From contig JAHJQH010000073.1 of the NCBI GenBank assembly GCA_018819375.1, forward strand, positions 1-16,501: a stretch of DNA of 16,501 bases. Direction: 5' to 3'. This document shows, one piece after another, positions 1 through 5,667 of this stretch. A program made the position numbers and the translations under genes. Numbering within the stretch: the first letter of the stretch is position 1; every line of letters starts with the position of its first letter. The notes under the pieces were generated by a model. The model saw only the letters and a program-made list of their open reading frames with translations. It ran no database searches and was not told where the DNA came from. This stretch comes from Nanobdellota archaeon (lineage in GTDB: Archaea; Nanobdellota; Nanobdellia; SCGC-AAA011-G17; GW2011-AR20).

Positions 1-50
1 AAAAAACTTAAAAAACTACCCCCCTCAAAGAAAAACCAGTTTTAGTAGAA

Positions 51-72
51 AATCCCAGAGATATAAGGGATT
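51..72. repeat. Inverted repeat upstream of Fic gene
   Basis: AATCCC at 51-56 and GGGATT at 67-72 form a 6-bp perfect inverted repeat around a 10-nt loop. It lies about 40 bp upstream of the Fic TATA box, so it could be a regulator site or the tail of a terminator from a gene to the left of the window. The rest of 1-141 holds only homopolymer tracts and the promoter; no gene is visible. Confidence 0.3.
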
Positions 73-111
73 AATTAACTTTTTTTGCACTTTTTTTATA
101 AAAATAGTTAA

Positions 112-120
112 TTTTATATA
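112..120 (+). promoter_or_regulatory. TATA box of the Fic gene
   Basis: TTTTATATA is centred about 26 bp before the ATG at 142, the archaeal TATA-to-start distance. The transcript would start at or next to the ATG, and no Shine-Dalgarno motif is present, so the mRNA is probably leaderless. Confidence 0.6.
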
Positions 121-141
121 CTTTTAGATATATAGAAAAGT

Positions 142-1284
142 ATGCCAACTAGATATGATGTTTTTTCAGAAATAATAGAATATGCACCCTGCAAGGCAAA
201 GGACCTTCCTTTCAAGAAACCAGTTTATGTGCATTTGAATAAACTAGTTAAGGAAGGATTAATAAAAAAGACAAATTCTACTTATGTCCCAATAAAGAAT
301 GAACACACTTTTCTTTTGTTTAAGATAATAAAGTATTGTCTGAAAAATGGGTTGGGGTATAATAAGATTTTATCCAAAAATATGCCTCTTGTAATAAGGG
401 AATTGTTCAAATCAGCTCCAAACATCAGGCCTTTGAGATTAAAAGCAAATAAGGAAAATACAGAATTAATGAAATATCTAGAAGAGAATCAATTTGTTTT
501 GATTACTAAAAAAAGACCTAAGAAAGGAATAATCCTTCAACACCAATTATTTGGTTATGTCCTCAAACTAAGTGGCATCTCTTACAAGTTTAGTTTAACT
601 AAATTTAAAAATATTCAGGAAGAGGTATTCAAGTTAAAATCAAATCCTCTAAATCCTTTTGATGACAAGATTTTTCAGTTTTTGACTGGTTCAGCTCAAC
701 TTGAGGGGGGTACGATTACTTCAGGTGAAACTAGGGAGTTAATTCTTAAAGATATTTATCCAGACAAGCCAAAAAAAGATATTCAAATGGTAAAAAACCT
801 TAATGAAGCAATGCATTATGTCCTGGAAAATCTGGATGAAGAGATTTTAGCTGAACACATTAAAGAAATAAATAAGAGGGTTATGTTTAGTTTGCATAGG
901 GGTGCAGGAAAATACAAATTGGTTCAAAACAAGATTCAGGGAAATCCGACATTTAAAACAGCCTCCCCAAATAAAGTTCCAAAATTAGTTGAAGAGTTTT
1001 GCTTAATGTTAAAGGAAATTAAAACCAAAAAAGAATGTTTGATGAAGTTAGGATATATACATAATGAGTTCCAACGCATTCATCCTTTTTCTGACGGAAA
1101 CAGTAGAACAATAAGGATGATCCTTAGTTGGGTTTTGCTTAAACACAAAATTCCTCTTTTGGTTCTCAAAATGGGTTGCTTCGATGAGTATATGAACCTG
1201 ACTAAGTTATCTTCAAGAAGAGATGATGAAAGATTAATGAAATTATTCCATCATCTTTTAATTCATGAAAGTTTGTTAGAATAG
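142..1284 (+). CDS. Fic-domain protein with N-terminal winged helix (class II)
   Basis: Fic proteins usually transfer AMP (sometimes another nucleotide moiety) to hydroxyl groups of target proteins. The core motif HPFSDGNSR lies at residues 314-322 (His314 as general base, Asp318 for Mg2+, Arg322 for phosphate). It differs from HPFx(D/E)GNGR by Ser321 in place of Gly. An inhibitory-helix motif SAQLEG at 184-189 fits (S/T)xxxE(G/N), with Glu188 able to block ATP; lying N-terminal to the core makes this class II, auto-inhibited. Residues 1-52 look like a winged-helix domain, suggesting DNA binding or self-regulation. The length of 380 residues suits wHTH-Fic proteins. The gene stands alone with its own TATA box and has no adjacent antitoxin, which fits the built-in inhibitor. 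Target unknown. The family call is firm; catalytic activity is inferred. Confidence 0.93.
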   Translation: MPTRYDVFSEIIEYAPCKAKDLPFKKPVYVHLNKLVKEGLIKKTNSTYVPIKNEHTFLLFKIIKYCLKNGLGYNKILSKNMPLVIRELFKSAPNIRPLRLKANKENTELMKYLEENQFVLITKKRPKKGIILQHQLFGYVLKLSGISYKFSLTKFKNIQEEVFKLKSNPLNPFDDKIFQFLTGSAQLEGGTITSGETRELILKDIYPDKPKKDIQMVKNLNEAMHYVLENLDEEILAEHIKEINKRVMFSLHRGAGKYKLVQNKIQGNPTFKTASPNKVPKLVEEFCLMLKEIKTKKECLMKLGYIHNEFQRIHPFSDGNSRTIRMILSWVLLKHKIPLLVLKMGCFDEYMNLTKLSSRRDDERLMKLFHHLLIHESLLE

Positions 1285-1291
1285 CATATTT

Positions 1292-1810
1292 CTAAAAAAA
1301 ACCGCTGATTTTGTGTTTGAATTCCTCGTGAACAAGCCACGCAGCAAGGATAACAGCATCTAATCCTGAAACCAGTGTCCCTTCAAGTACCCCCCCAAAA
1401 ATATTCAAGCCAATAGCCCATTCAGAAATAGGATAAAAAGGCATGATAAACCCACACAAGAGAAAATCCAGCAGTAAATGAACAAAACATCCAAAAGCAA
1501 TTATCAAAAACACGCACCTGAGCTCCATCTTATGCCTTCCCAACCAACCACATCTAACTCTCCAGAAAACAAAACCCAAAATCAAAAAAGCCAAGGGAAA
1601 AAACAACGAATGAGTAAATGTCCGATGAACCTCGTGTAAGCCAACACTCCCAAAACCATTCAATAACCAATACACTAAGATGTCAATATCAGGAAGCAAA
1701 CCAGCAAGACCAGCAATCAAGACATAATGTAGGGGGAAATTTCTCTTACCCTTAACAAAATAATCTCTCCAAAGCTCCACCAAAATCAAGGGTATCAGCA
1801 CGTGTGTCAC
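1292..1810 (-). CDS. DUF457-type membrane-bound metal-dependent hydrolase-like protein
   Basis: Integral membrane protein of the DUF457 family (YdjM-like), annotated as membrane-bound metal-dependent hydrolases; their substrate is not established, though roles in lipid or envelope metabolism are often guessed. Using the GTG at 1810 as start, conserved metal-ligand candidates are His3, Asp41 and Asp43 in LLPDID, His62 and His67 in HRTFTHS, and His111/Asp115 in HLLLD. About four hydrophobic segments are visible. The start is uncertain: a good Shine-Dalgarno (AGAGGTGA, 1829-1836) is 18 nt from this GTG but only 6 nt from an in-frame ATT at 1820-1822. Starting there would add four residues (initiator, Pro, Asn, Ala), and as I recall this family such proteins often begin Met-Pro-x-Ala. 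The gene is convergent with fic (7-nt gap) and has a palindrome in its promoter. Confidence 0.85.
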   Translation of the reverse strand: MTHVLIPLILVELWRDYFVKGKRNFPLHYVLIAGLAGLLPDIDILVYWLLNGFGSVGLHEVHRTFTHSLFFPLAFLILGFVFWRVRCGWLGRHKMELRCVFLIIAFGCFVHLLLDFLLCGFIMPFYPISEWAIGLNIFGGVLEGTLVSGLDAVILAAWLVHEEFKHKISGFF

Positions 1811-1828
1811 AGCATTCGGAATTTCACA

Positions 1829-1836
1829 TCACCTCT
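1829..1836 (-). promoter_or_regulatory. Ribosome binding site of the DUF457 gene
   Basis: AGAGGTGA (minus strand) matches the GGAGGTGA complement of the archaeal 16S 3' end at seven of eight bases. Its spacing is 6 nt to the ATT at 1820-1822 and 18 nt to the GTG at 1810, so it argues for initiation at the ATT. Confidence 0.6.
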
Positions 1837-1853
1837 TTTTATGATATATTCTG

Positions 1854-1869
1854 TGTATCATATGATACA
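1854..1869. promoter_or_regulatory. 16-bp perfect palindrome in the DUF457 promoter
   Basis: TGTATCATATGATACA is a perfect 16-bp palindrome. A TATA-like element (TTTATG, about 1868-1874 on the minus strand) abuts it, and a start site about 26 bp further would fall near 1845. The palindrome therefore sits between TATA and transcription start, where a dimeric repressor would block RNA polymerase. That it is an operator is inferred. Confidence 0.5.
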
Positions 1870-1891
1870 TAAATCTTTTCTTCATAACCCT

Positions 1892-3661
1892 TCACCCATA
1901 ATAATACTCCCCTCTCACCCTCTGCTCCCTGTCCAACTGGCTTCCGGACTTATTGATTCTTGGTCTGTGGCTGGTCTTGTCTCTCCTGTAAGTGATGTCC
2001 AACATCTTCAAGACCTTGTTCATCCCTTCTCTCTTTTCAAAACCACCTTCCACAAAACCATTTTCACCAGAAACACCGCTAAACACAAGCAGGTTATCAG
2101 CCAAATAATCAACAAACTGGATATCGTGGTCAACAACAATGGCACACTTTTCATTCTTCACAATAAACTCCTTGATAATCTCAGCAACCTTAATTCTGTC
2201 TTCCACATCAACAAAAGCACTTGGTTCATCCATGACATAAACATCTGCCTTCTTGGACAAAGTAAGTGCAATGTAAACTTTCTGAAGTTCTCCGCCAGAC
2301 AAAGTCCTTACTTCATTATGCATCACTTTTCCAAGCCGCAACTTTTCCAGGATATTCTGCCTGTACCAACCAGAATCATAAAGAGAACCTGCTTCTTTTT
2401 TAAGCACTTCTTCAACAGTTCCCTCAATGTTCAGGTCAAGATATTGTGGTTTATAAGAAATATCAACAGCTCCTATCTCTCCAGAATCAGGTTCAATCAA
2501 GCCAGCAAGTATTTTCAAAAAAGTGGTCTTTCCAAGACCATTAGCTCCGATAACACCCAAAACTTCCCCTTTGCGGACACTTCCTCCGATAGTTTTTAAA
2601 TTAAAATTATCAAAGCTTTTCTCAAAACCAGGAAATTCAAGAGCAATCTCATCATAAATATCTCTCCCTTCCAAACCATCAAAAAACTTTATGCTATGTT
2701 CCCTGAACCTGATGTTGTCTTCACTAAGATAACCGTCAAGATATTCATTTATTCCCCTGCTCACGGACTTTGTTTGAGAAAAAATACCATAAACACCTGC
2801 TTCTCCATAAACAATCTGAACTTCATCAGAAATGTAATCCAATGCAGTTAAATCATGTTCAACAACAACCACACTTTTACCTTCACAGAATTTCTTTATT
2901 AATTTCGCGACTTTCATTCTGTGGGTGATATCCAAAAAAGACATTGGTTCATCAAAAAAATAAAAATCAGCGTCCTTAGCCAGGCACGCAGCAATAGCAA
3001 ACCTTTGCAATTCCCCGCCACTTAGTTCAGAAATATTCCTGTCCAAGAGTTCATCCAGCTCAAACTCATTCAAAAGCTCACCGCCAATGAGCCTCTCATC
3101 AACTTTTTTAATCAACTCTCCAACAACTCCAGAATATTTTTTAGGTATGAGCTCTACTCTTTGAGGTTTAAAACTAACTTTAAGTTCGCCTGAAAACAAT
3201 TTCTTAAAATAATCTCCAGCAAGGGTATTGGAATATTTCTTGATAATCTCTTGTTTAGATGGAGGATTAGTGTACTCACCAAGGTTAGGCATTAATTCTC
3301 CAGCCAGGATGCCCAACGCAGTTGATTTTCCTATTCCATTCCTTCCCAAGATACCAAGGATCATGTCTTTTTTTGGAACAGGCAGGGAAAACAATTCAAA
3401 CATATTTTCTCCAAATCTGTGAATTGGTTCTTGTTTTAGTTTCTCTGGAAGATTAACAACAGAAATAGCATCATAAGGACACCTGTGCTCACATATTTTG
3501 CAGCCAGTGCATAGTTTCTCGTCTATCACAATTTTTTTATCCTCTCCTTTCACAATGCACTCGTGTCCAGTACGATTAACAGGGCATAACCTGATACAAA
3601 GATAGTCCCCGCACTTAACAGGATTACACCTGCTTCTCTCAACAACAGCTATTCTTTTCAT
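1892..3661 (-). CDS. abce1: ABCE1 / Rli1 ribosome-recycling ATPase
   Basis: ABCE1 is a soluble Fe-S ABC ATPase that splits ribosomes after termination with aRF1 or Pelota and acts in initiation. With the start at 3661 it has 589 residues, normal for the family. Order: two-cluster ferredoxin-like domain (Cys12, 17, 22, 26, 35, then 51, 54, 57, 61); NBD1 with Walker A GRNGIGKS (106-113), signature LSGGE (213-217) and Walker B FFDEP (235-239); NBD2 with Walker A GANGLGKT (372-379), signature LSGGE (454-458) and Walker B VMDEP. All key residues are intact. An ATG at 3673 would add four residues, but ABCE1 proteins begin directly with M-x-R-I-A-V-V, and the TATA element lies 26 bp from 3661, so the shorter leaderless form is preferred. 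It is divergent from a small zinc-ribbon gene. Confidence 0.97.
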   Translation of the reverse strand: MKRIAVVERSRCNPVKCGDYLCIRLCPVNRTGHECIVKGEDKKIVIDEKLCTGCKICEHRCPYDAISVVNLPEKLKQEPIHRFGENMFELFSLPVPKKDMILGILGRNGIGKSTALGILAGELMPNLGEYTNPPSKQEIIKKYSNTLAGDYFKKLFSGELKVSFKPQRVELIPKKYSGVVGELIKKVDERLIGGELLNEFELDELLDRNISELSGGELQRFAIAACLAKDADFYFFDEPMSFLDITHRMKVAKLIKKFCEGKSVVVVEHDLTALDYISDEVQIVYGEAGVYGIFSQTKSVSRGINEYLDGYLSEDNIRFREHSIKFFDGLEGRDIYDEIALEFPGFEKSFDNFNLKTIGGSVRKGEVLGVIGANGLGKTTFLKILAGLIEPDSGEIGAVDISYKPQYLDLNIEGTVEEVLKKEAGSLYDSGWYRQNILEKLRLGKVMHNEVRTLSGGELQKVYIALTLSKKADVYVMDEPSAFVDVEDRIKVAEIIKEFIVKNEKCAIVVDHDIQFVDYLADNLLVFSGVSGENGFVEGGFEKREGMNKVLKMLDITYRRDKTSHRPRINKSGSQLDREQRVRGEYYYG

Positions 3662-3683
3662 AAGACAGAACATATCATAACTC

Positions 3684-3692
3684 TTTTAAATA
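3684..3692. promoter_or_regulatory. Shared bidirectional TATA box (ABCE1 / zinc-ribbon gene)
   Basis: TTTTAAATA contains the palindrome TTTAAA at 3685-3690, centred at 3687.5. The ABCE1 start (first base 3661, minus strand) and the zinc-ribbon start (first base 3714, plus strand) each lie exactly 26.5 bp from that centre. No second TATA-like element is visible in the gap, so one TBP site probably serves two leaderless transcripts. Confidence 0.65.
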
Positions 3693-3713
3693 ACTTCTGC
3701 ATCTACCAAGACT

Positions 3714-3842
3714 ATGGTAAAATGTGACATATGCAAAAAAAAGATTCCAGAGACATTTCTCGGCAAGATAGAAGGAACATACAAAAGAGAAAAAGGCAAA
3801 CTAAAAGCACTATGCAGTGAATGTCAGAAAAAAGGAAAATAA
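3714..3842 (+). CDS. Small zinc-ribbon protein (42 aa)
   Basis: A 42-residue protein with two CxxC knuckles, Cys4/Cys7 and Cys34/Cys37, spaced as in a minimal treble-clef or zinc ribbon, and a basic, Lys-rich body including LGKIEGTY. One Zn2+ is expected. I recall similar tiny proteins in DPANN genomes but no established function; position beside ABCE1 and a tRNA would suit a ribosome- or RNA-linked role, which is speculation. The ATG lies 26-27 bp from the shared TATA element, supporting a leaderless start. The stop is 19 bp before tRNA-Thr, with no clear separate promoter for the tRNA, so both may be on one transcript. Confidence 0.8.
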   Translation: MVKCDICKKKIPETFLGKIEGTYKREKGKLKALCSECQKKGK

Positions 3843-3861
3843 TCAGGAAGTAAATTGGGCT

Positions 3862-3934
3862 GCCCTCGTAGCTCAGTGGTTAGAGCATTTGCCTCGTAAG
3901 CAAAAGGTCAGGGGTTCAAATCCCCCCGAGGGCT
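3862..3934 (+). tRNA. tRNA-Thr (anticodon CGT)
   Basis: A complete 73-nt cloverleaf: acceptor GCCCTCG/CGAGGGC, D arm GCTC...GAGC, anticodon stem TTTGC/GCAAA with loop CTCGTAA (anticodon CGT, reads ACG), five-base variable loop AGGTC and T loop TTCAAAT. G15-C48 can form the Levitt pair. The discriminator is T, as usual for archaeal tRNA-Thr. There is no intron and CCA is not encoded. One flaw: the outermost T-stem pair (49-65) is A-C, unpaired, in an otherwise G/C-rich stem. Confidence 0.95.
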
Positions 3935-3953
3935 ATGAAACAATCTTGATTCA

Positions 3954-4568
3954 TCATTCATGTTTTATCTCCTTTATCAGATTAAGATAATTAACAAACC
4001 CATAAAAAACCATATTGTTTTTATATATTTGCTTTCCAAGATTTTCGTAATCTGCTTTAACCATCTCTAAAAACTCGTCTTTTGTAATCACGTGGTAATC
4101 TATTTTAGTCAATTCTCTTCTCTTAATTGTTTCTATTAAGGGAGTTATCTCCTTTTTTGTTTCACCAGATTCGACAATAATTGCAATATCCAAATCAGAA
4201 CCTTTTCCTTGTTTATTCTTCGCATAGCTCCCAAACACTAGCAAAATAAAAAATTGTGTGTGTTTCATCAACCTGTCCTGCAAATTTTGCAGGATTTCTT
4301 TTAAAGATTTCTTGGCTTCAATATCAAGGTCATTAATCAGGTTAAGATAAGAAAATGTAAGGTTATTTTCCAAGTTTAAACCATAAAGAATCACATTCCC
4401 CACTTTTTCTGTGGTAATCAATCCCTCCTTTCCAAATTCACTTAATGATTTCTGAACAAGGTTATTAGATTTCTGCCCGACCCCCCCCTTAATCTGTTTG
4501 AAAGTAAGTTTGATAAATGGTTCTTGTTTAAATGCCCCTAATATTCTTATCTGCTCCTTTGTTAACAT
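3954..4568 (-). CDS. wHTH - MNT-type nucleotidyltransferase fusion protein
   Basis: A 204-residue protein with two parts. Residues 1-65 resemble a winged-helix DNA-binding domain (helices, a turn, then a wing ending in NVILYGLN). Residues about 85-200 are a minimal nucleotidyltransferase: G113-S114 in the VFGSYAK turn, Asp125/Asp127 in GSDLDIAI and the third acidic residue Asp157 in KIDYHV. Such domains transfer NMP groups, and MNT proteins often pair with HEPN partners as antitoxins; no HEPN gene is next to this one. The frame is open to 4625 (223 aa), but the ATG at 4568 is 26-27 bp from TTTATAAA and is the better, leaderless start. The wHTH region contains a run of eight G on the coding strand (4481-4488), unusual in this AT-rich DNA. 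Inverted repeats upstream may be its own operator. Confidence 0.85.
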   Translation of the reverse strand: MLTKEQIRILGAFKQEPFIKLTFKQIKGGVGQKSNNLVQKSLSEFGKEGLITTEKVGNVILYGLNLENNLTFSYLNLINDLDIEAKKSLKEILQNLQDRLMKHTQFFILLVFGSYAKNKQGKGSDLDIAIIVESGETKKEITPLIETIKRRELTKIDYHVITKDEFLEMVKADYENLGKQIYKNNMVFYGFVNYLNLIKEIKHE

Positions 4569-4590
4569 AAAAACACAAAAAACAGACCGC

Positions 4591-4598
4591 TTTATAAA
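4591..4598 (-). promoter_or_regulatory. TATA box of the nucleotidyltransferase gene
   Basis: TTTATAAA, itself palindromic, is centred 26-27 bp before the ATG at 4568, implying a leaderless mRNA and arguing against the longer start at 4625, which lies upstream of this element. Confidence 0.65.
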
Positions 4599-4612
4599 CC
4601 TACCTACTTTCT

Positions 4613-4637
4613 GGTGAGATCCCACCTATTTTTAGGT
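4613..4637. promoter_or_regulatory. Overlapping inverted repeats, possible operator
   Basis: Two inverted repeats lie just upstream of the nucleotidyltransferase TATA box: 4613-4626 (GGTGAGATCCCACC, 12 of 14 symmetric) and 4624-4637 (ACCTA, four T, TAGGT, perfect). The ACCTA motif also appears between them and the TATA box (CTACCTAC). The encoded protein has a winged helix, so autoregulation is a reasonable but untested guess. Confidence 0.35.
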
Positions 4638-4664
4638 ATGATGGTAAAATCATAAACCCCCATT

Positions 4665-4704
4665 TTTTCAATACCTTTAAAAAATTTTCAATACCTTTAA
4701 AAAA
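4665..4704. repeat. Perfect tandem duplication, 2 x 20 bp
   Basis: TTTTCAATACCTTTAAAAAA occurs twice head to tail (4665-4684, 4685-4704) with no mismatch. Each copy contains a TTTAAAAA element that could act as a TATA box towards the gene at 4825, which would then have a leader of roughly 100-120 nt. A perfect copy implies recent slippage or selection. Confidence 0.85.
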
Positions 4705-4786
4705 TCTTCTGTCTTATAACAAAATACACAAAACTATTCAAAAAACCGATAACCAATAACCAGTAATCAAAAAGAATAACAAAACA

Positions 4787-4805
4787 TTCGTCCAGGTTCG
4801 TCCAG
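4787..4805 (+). repeat. Short tandem repeat TTCGTCCAG x2
   Basis: TTCGTCCAG occurs at 4787-4795 and 4797-4805, a 10-bp period (one helical turn). The second copy ends on the first base of the Shine-Dalgarno region of the next gene, so it is probably in the mRNA leader. Confidence 0.7.
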
Positions 4806-4819
4806 AGGTGATTAGGAGG
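4805..4819 (+). promoter_or_regulatory. Double Shine-Dalgarno
   Basis: GAGGTGAT (4805-4812) and AGGAGG (4814-4819) both complement the 16S 3' end. The second is 5 nt from the ATG at 4825, an ideal distance. Two adjacent strong sites in a window where most first genes are leaderless point to high or regulated translation. Confidence 0.7.
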
Positions 4820-4824
4820 AAAAA

Positions 4825-5145
4825 ATGGTTTTAAGTCCAGAAGAAGCTGTAAAGCTCACAAAAAGAGAAGAGAAAGAGTTATCCGGAATAGAGGAAAAAG
4901 TTGATGATTGGTTAAGTAAAAATTATCTTCTTGATGGAAGAGAAGAAGTTGAGTGCGATCTTTACCTTTTAGGTAGAAGAGTAAGAAATAGCCTCCCACA
5001 AAAACTTATGGATTACTTAGTAACAAGATACAGGGAAAAAGGATGGAATGTAAGACAGGATAATGATCAAGATGTTCTTTACTTTAAATTCAATAAAATA
5101 GAAGAAAATACAACAAAATACTTGCAAAAAAAGGAAAAAGAATAA
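4825..5145 (+). CDS. Unrecognised 106-aa charged protein
   Basis: I do not recognise this family. The N-terminal 30 residues are rich in Glu and Lys and probably helical. Residues 45-90 look like a small alpha/beta module: a helix around LPQKLMDYLVTRYREK, then GWNVRQ and a terminal strand VLYFKF. A helix followed by GW-x-V and a hydrophobic strand is seen in several small viral and archaeal proteins of unknown role, but this is too weak for a call. The Lys/Glu-rich tail (91-106) is likely disordered. There is no signal peptide or membrane segment, and one Cys. It is translated from an unusually strong double Shine-Dalgarno site behind a repeat-bearing leader and is convergent with the next gene. 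The good RBS and charge pattern support a real gene. Confidence 0.7.
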   Translation: MVLSPEEAVKLTKREEKELSGIEEKVDDWLSKNYLLDGREEVECDLYLLGRRVRNSLPQKLMDYLVTRYREKGWNVRQDNDQDVLYFKFNKIEENTTKYLQKKEKE

Positions 5146-5241
5146 AAATCACCCCTGCAAACCAACACTCTAACCTCATCACCCACTCAACTAAACATCA
5201 AGATATTTTCTCATAACCGTTCTAATCTCCTCATATCTAAG

Positions 5242-5580
5242 TCAGATTTCACCAATCGGAGTGTAACCTTTACAGTAAATCTGATAACCAGAACAATTTC
5301 CGCAATTATATTTTCTGCCAAAACCTTCAAACATTATTGCTAACTTTCCAGGTTGAAAAGTCAGACAAGGCTCTTCCCCAGTTTTCTCCGCCATATTGAT
5401 TTTTTTCTGGTCACTTTCCCATATGATCCTACCTAAGCATTTATTCTTTTCAGAAGTAGCACTTTTTATTCTATCAAGAATTGATATCTCTAACGAGCTG
5501 CCAACTTTCTCAATTTTCAGCTTTTTTCTTTCATTTACCATACCAACAAACACCAAATCACTCTTTTTAAGCTTTTCCAT
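5242..5580 (-). CDS. Unrecognised 112-aa protein with a small Cys cluster
   Basis: Not recognised. The first 35 residues have alternating hydrophobic residues suggestive of beta strands; the middle is charged. Near the C-terminus Cys93-x2-Cys96-x6-Cys103 lies in a GNCSGYQIYCKGY segment, and Cys48 and Cys72 are elsewhere, so a single metal site or disulfides are possible. The ATG at 5580 is preceded by GGGAG at a short 4-nt spacing. Its promoter may be the TTTTTAAAG element near 5640 that also faces scpB. After the TGA stop the same frame stays open for 16 codons (to a TAG at 5191-5193) and encodes a helix-like stretch, so a slightly longer ancestral protein is possible. The rest of the gap to the gene at 4825 shows nothing else. 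Confidence 0.6.
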   Translation of the reverse strand: MEKLKKSDLVFVGMVNERKKLKIEKVGSSLEISILDRIKSATSEKNKCLGRIIWESDQKKINMAEKTGEEPCLTFQPGKLAIMFEGFGRKYNCGNCSGYQIYCKGYTPIGEI

Positions 5581-5635
5581 TTACTCCCACGAAAAAGTAG
5601 TAACAGAAACATCCACAAACACGCCAAACCTCAAA

Positions 5636-5644
5636 CTTTAAAAA
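5636..5644. promoter_or_regulatory. TATA box for scpB, possibly shared with the divergent gene
   Basis: CTTTAAAAA is centred about 27 bp before the scpB ATG at 5668. Read on the minus strand it is TTTTTAAAG, which would start a transcript near 5614 with a leader of about 34 nt carrying the GGGAG of the gene at 5580. The forward role is well supported by spacing; the reverse role is weaker. Confidence 0.55.
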
Positions 5645-5667
5645 CACCCCCTCCCTAATCAGAAACT

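Noticed and set aside
1802..2599. 265-residue open frame on the plus strand
   Set aside because: Lies antisense to ABCE1, whose protein is unmistakable; the frame has no family features and is a coding shadow.
3659..3673. ABCE1 start at ATG 3673
   Set aside because: Would add four residues not seen in the family and does not fit the TATA distance; 3661 fits both.
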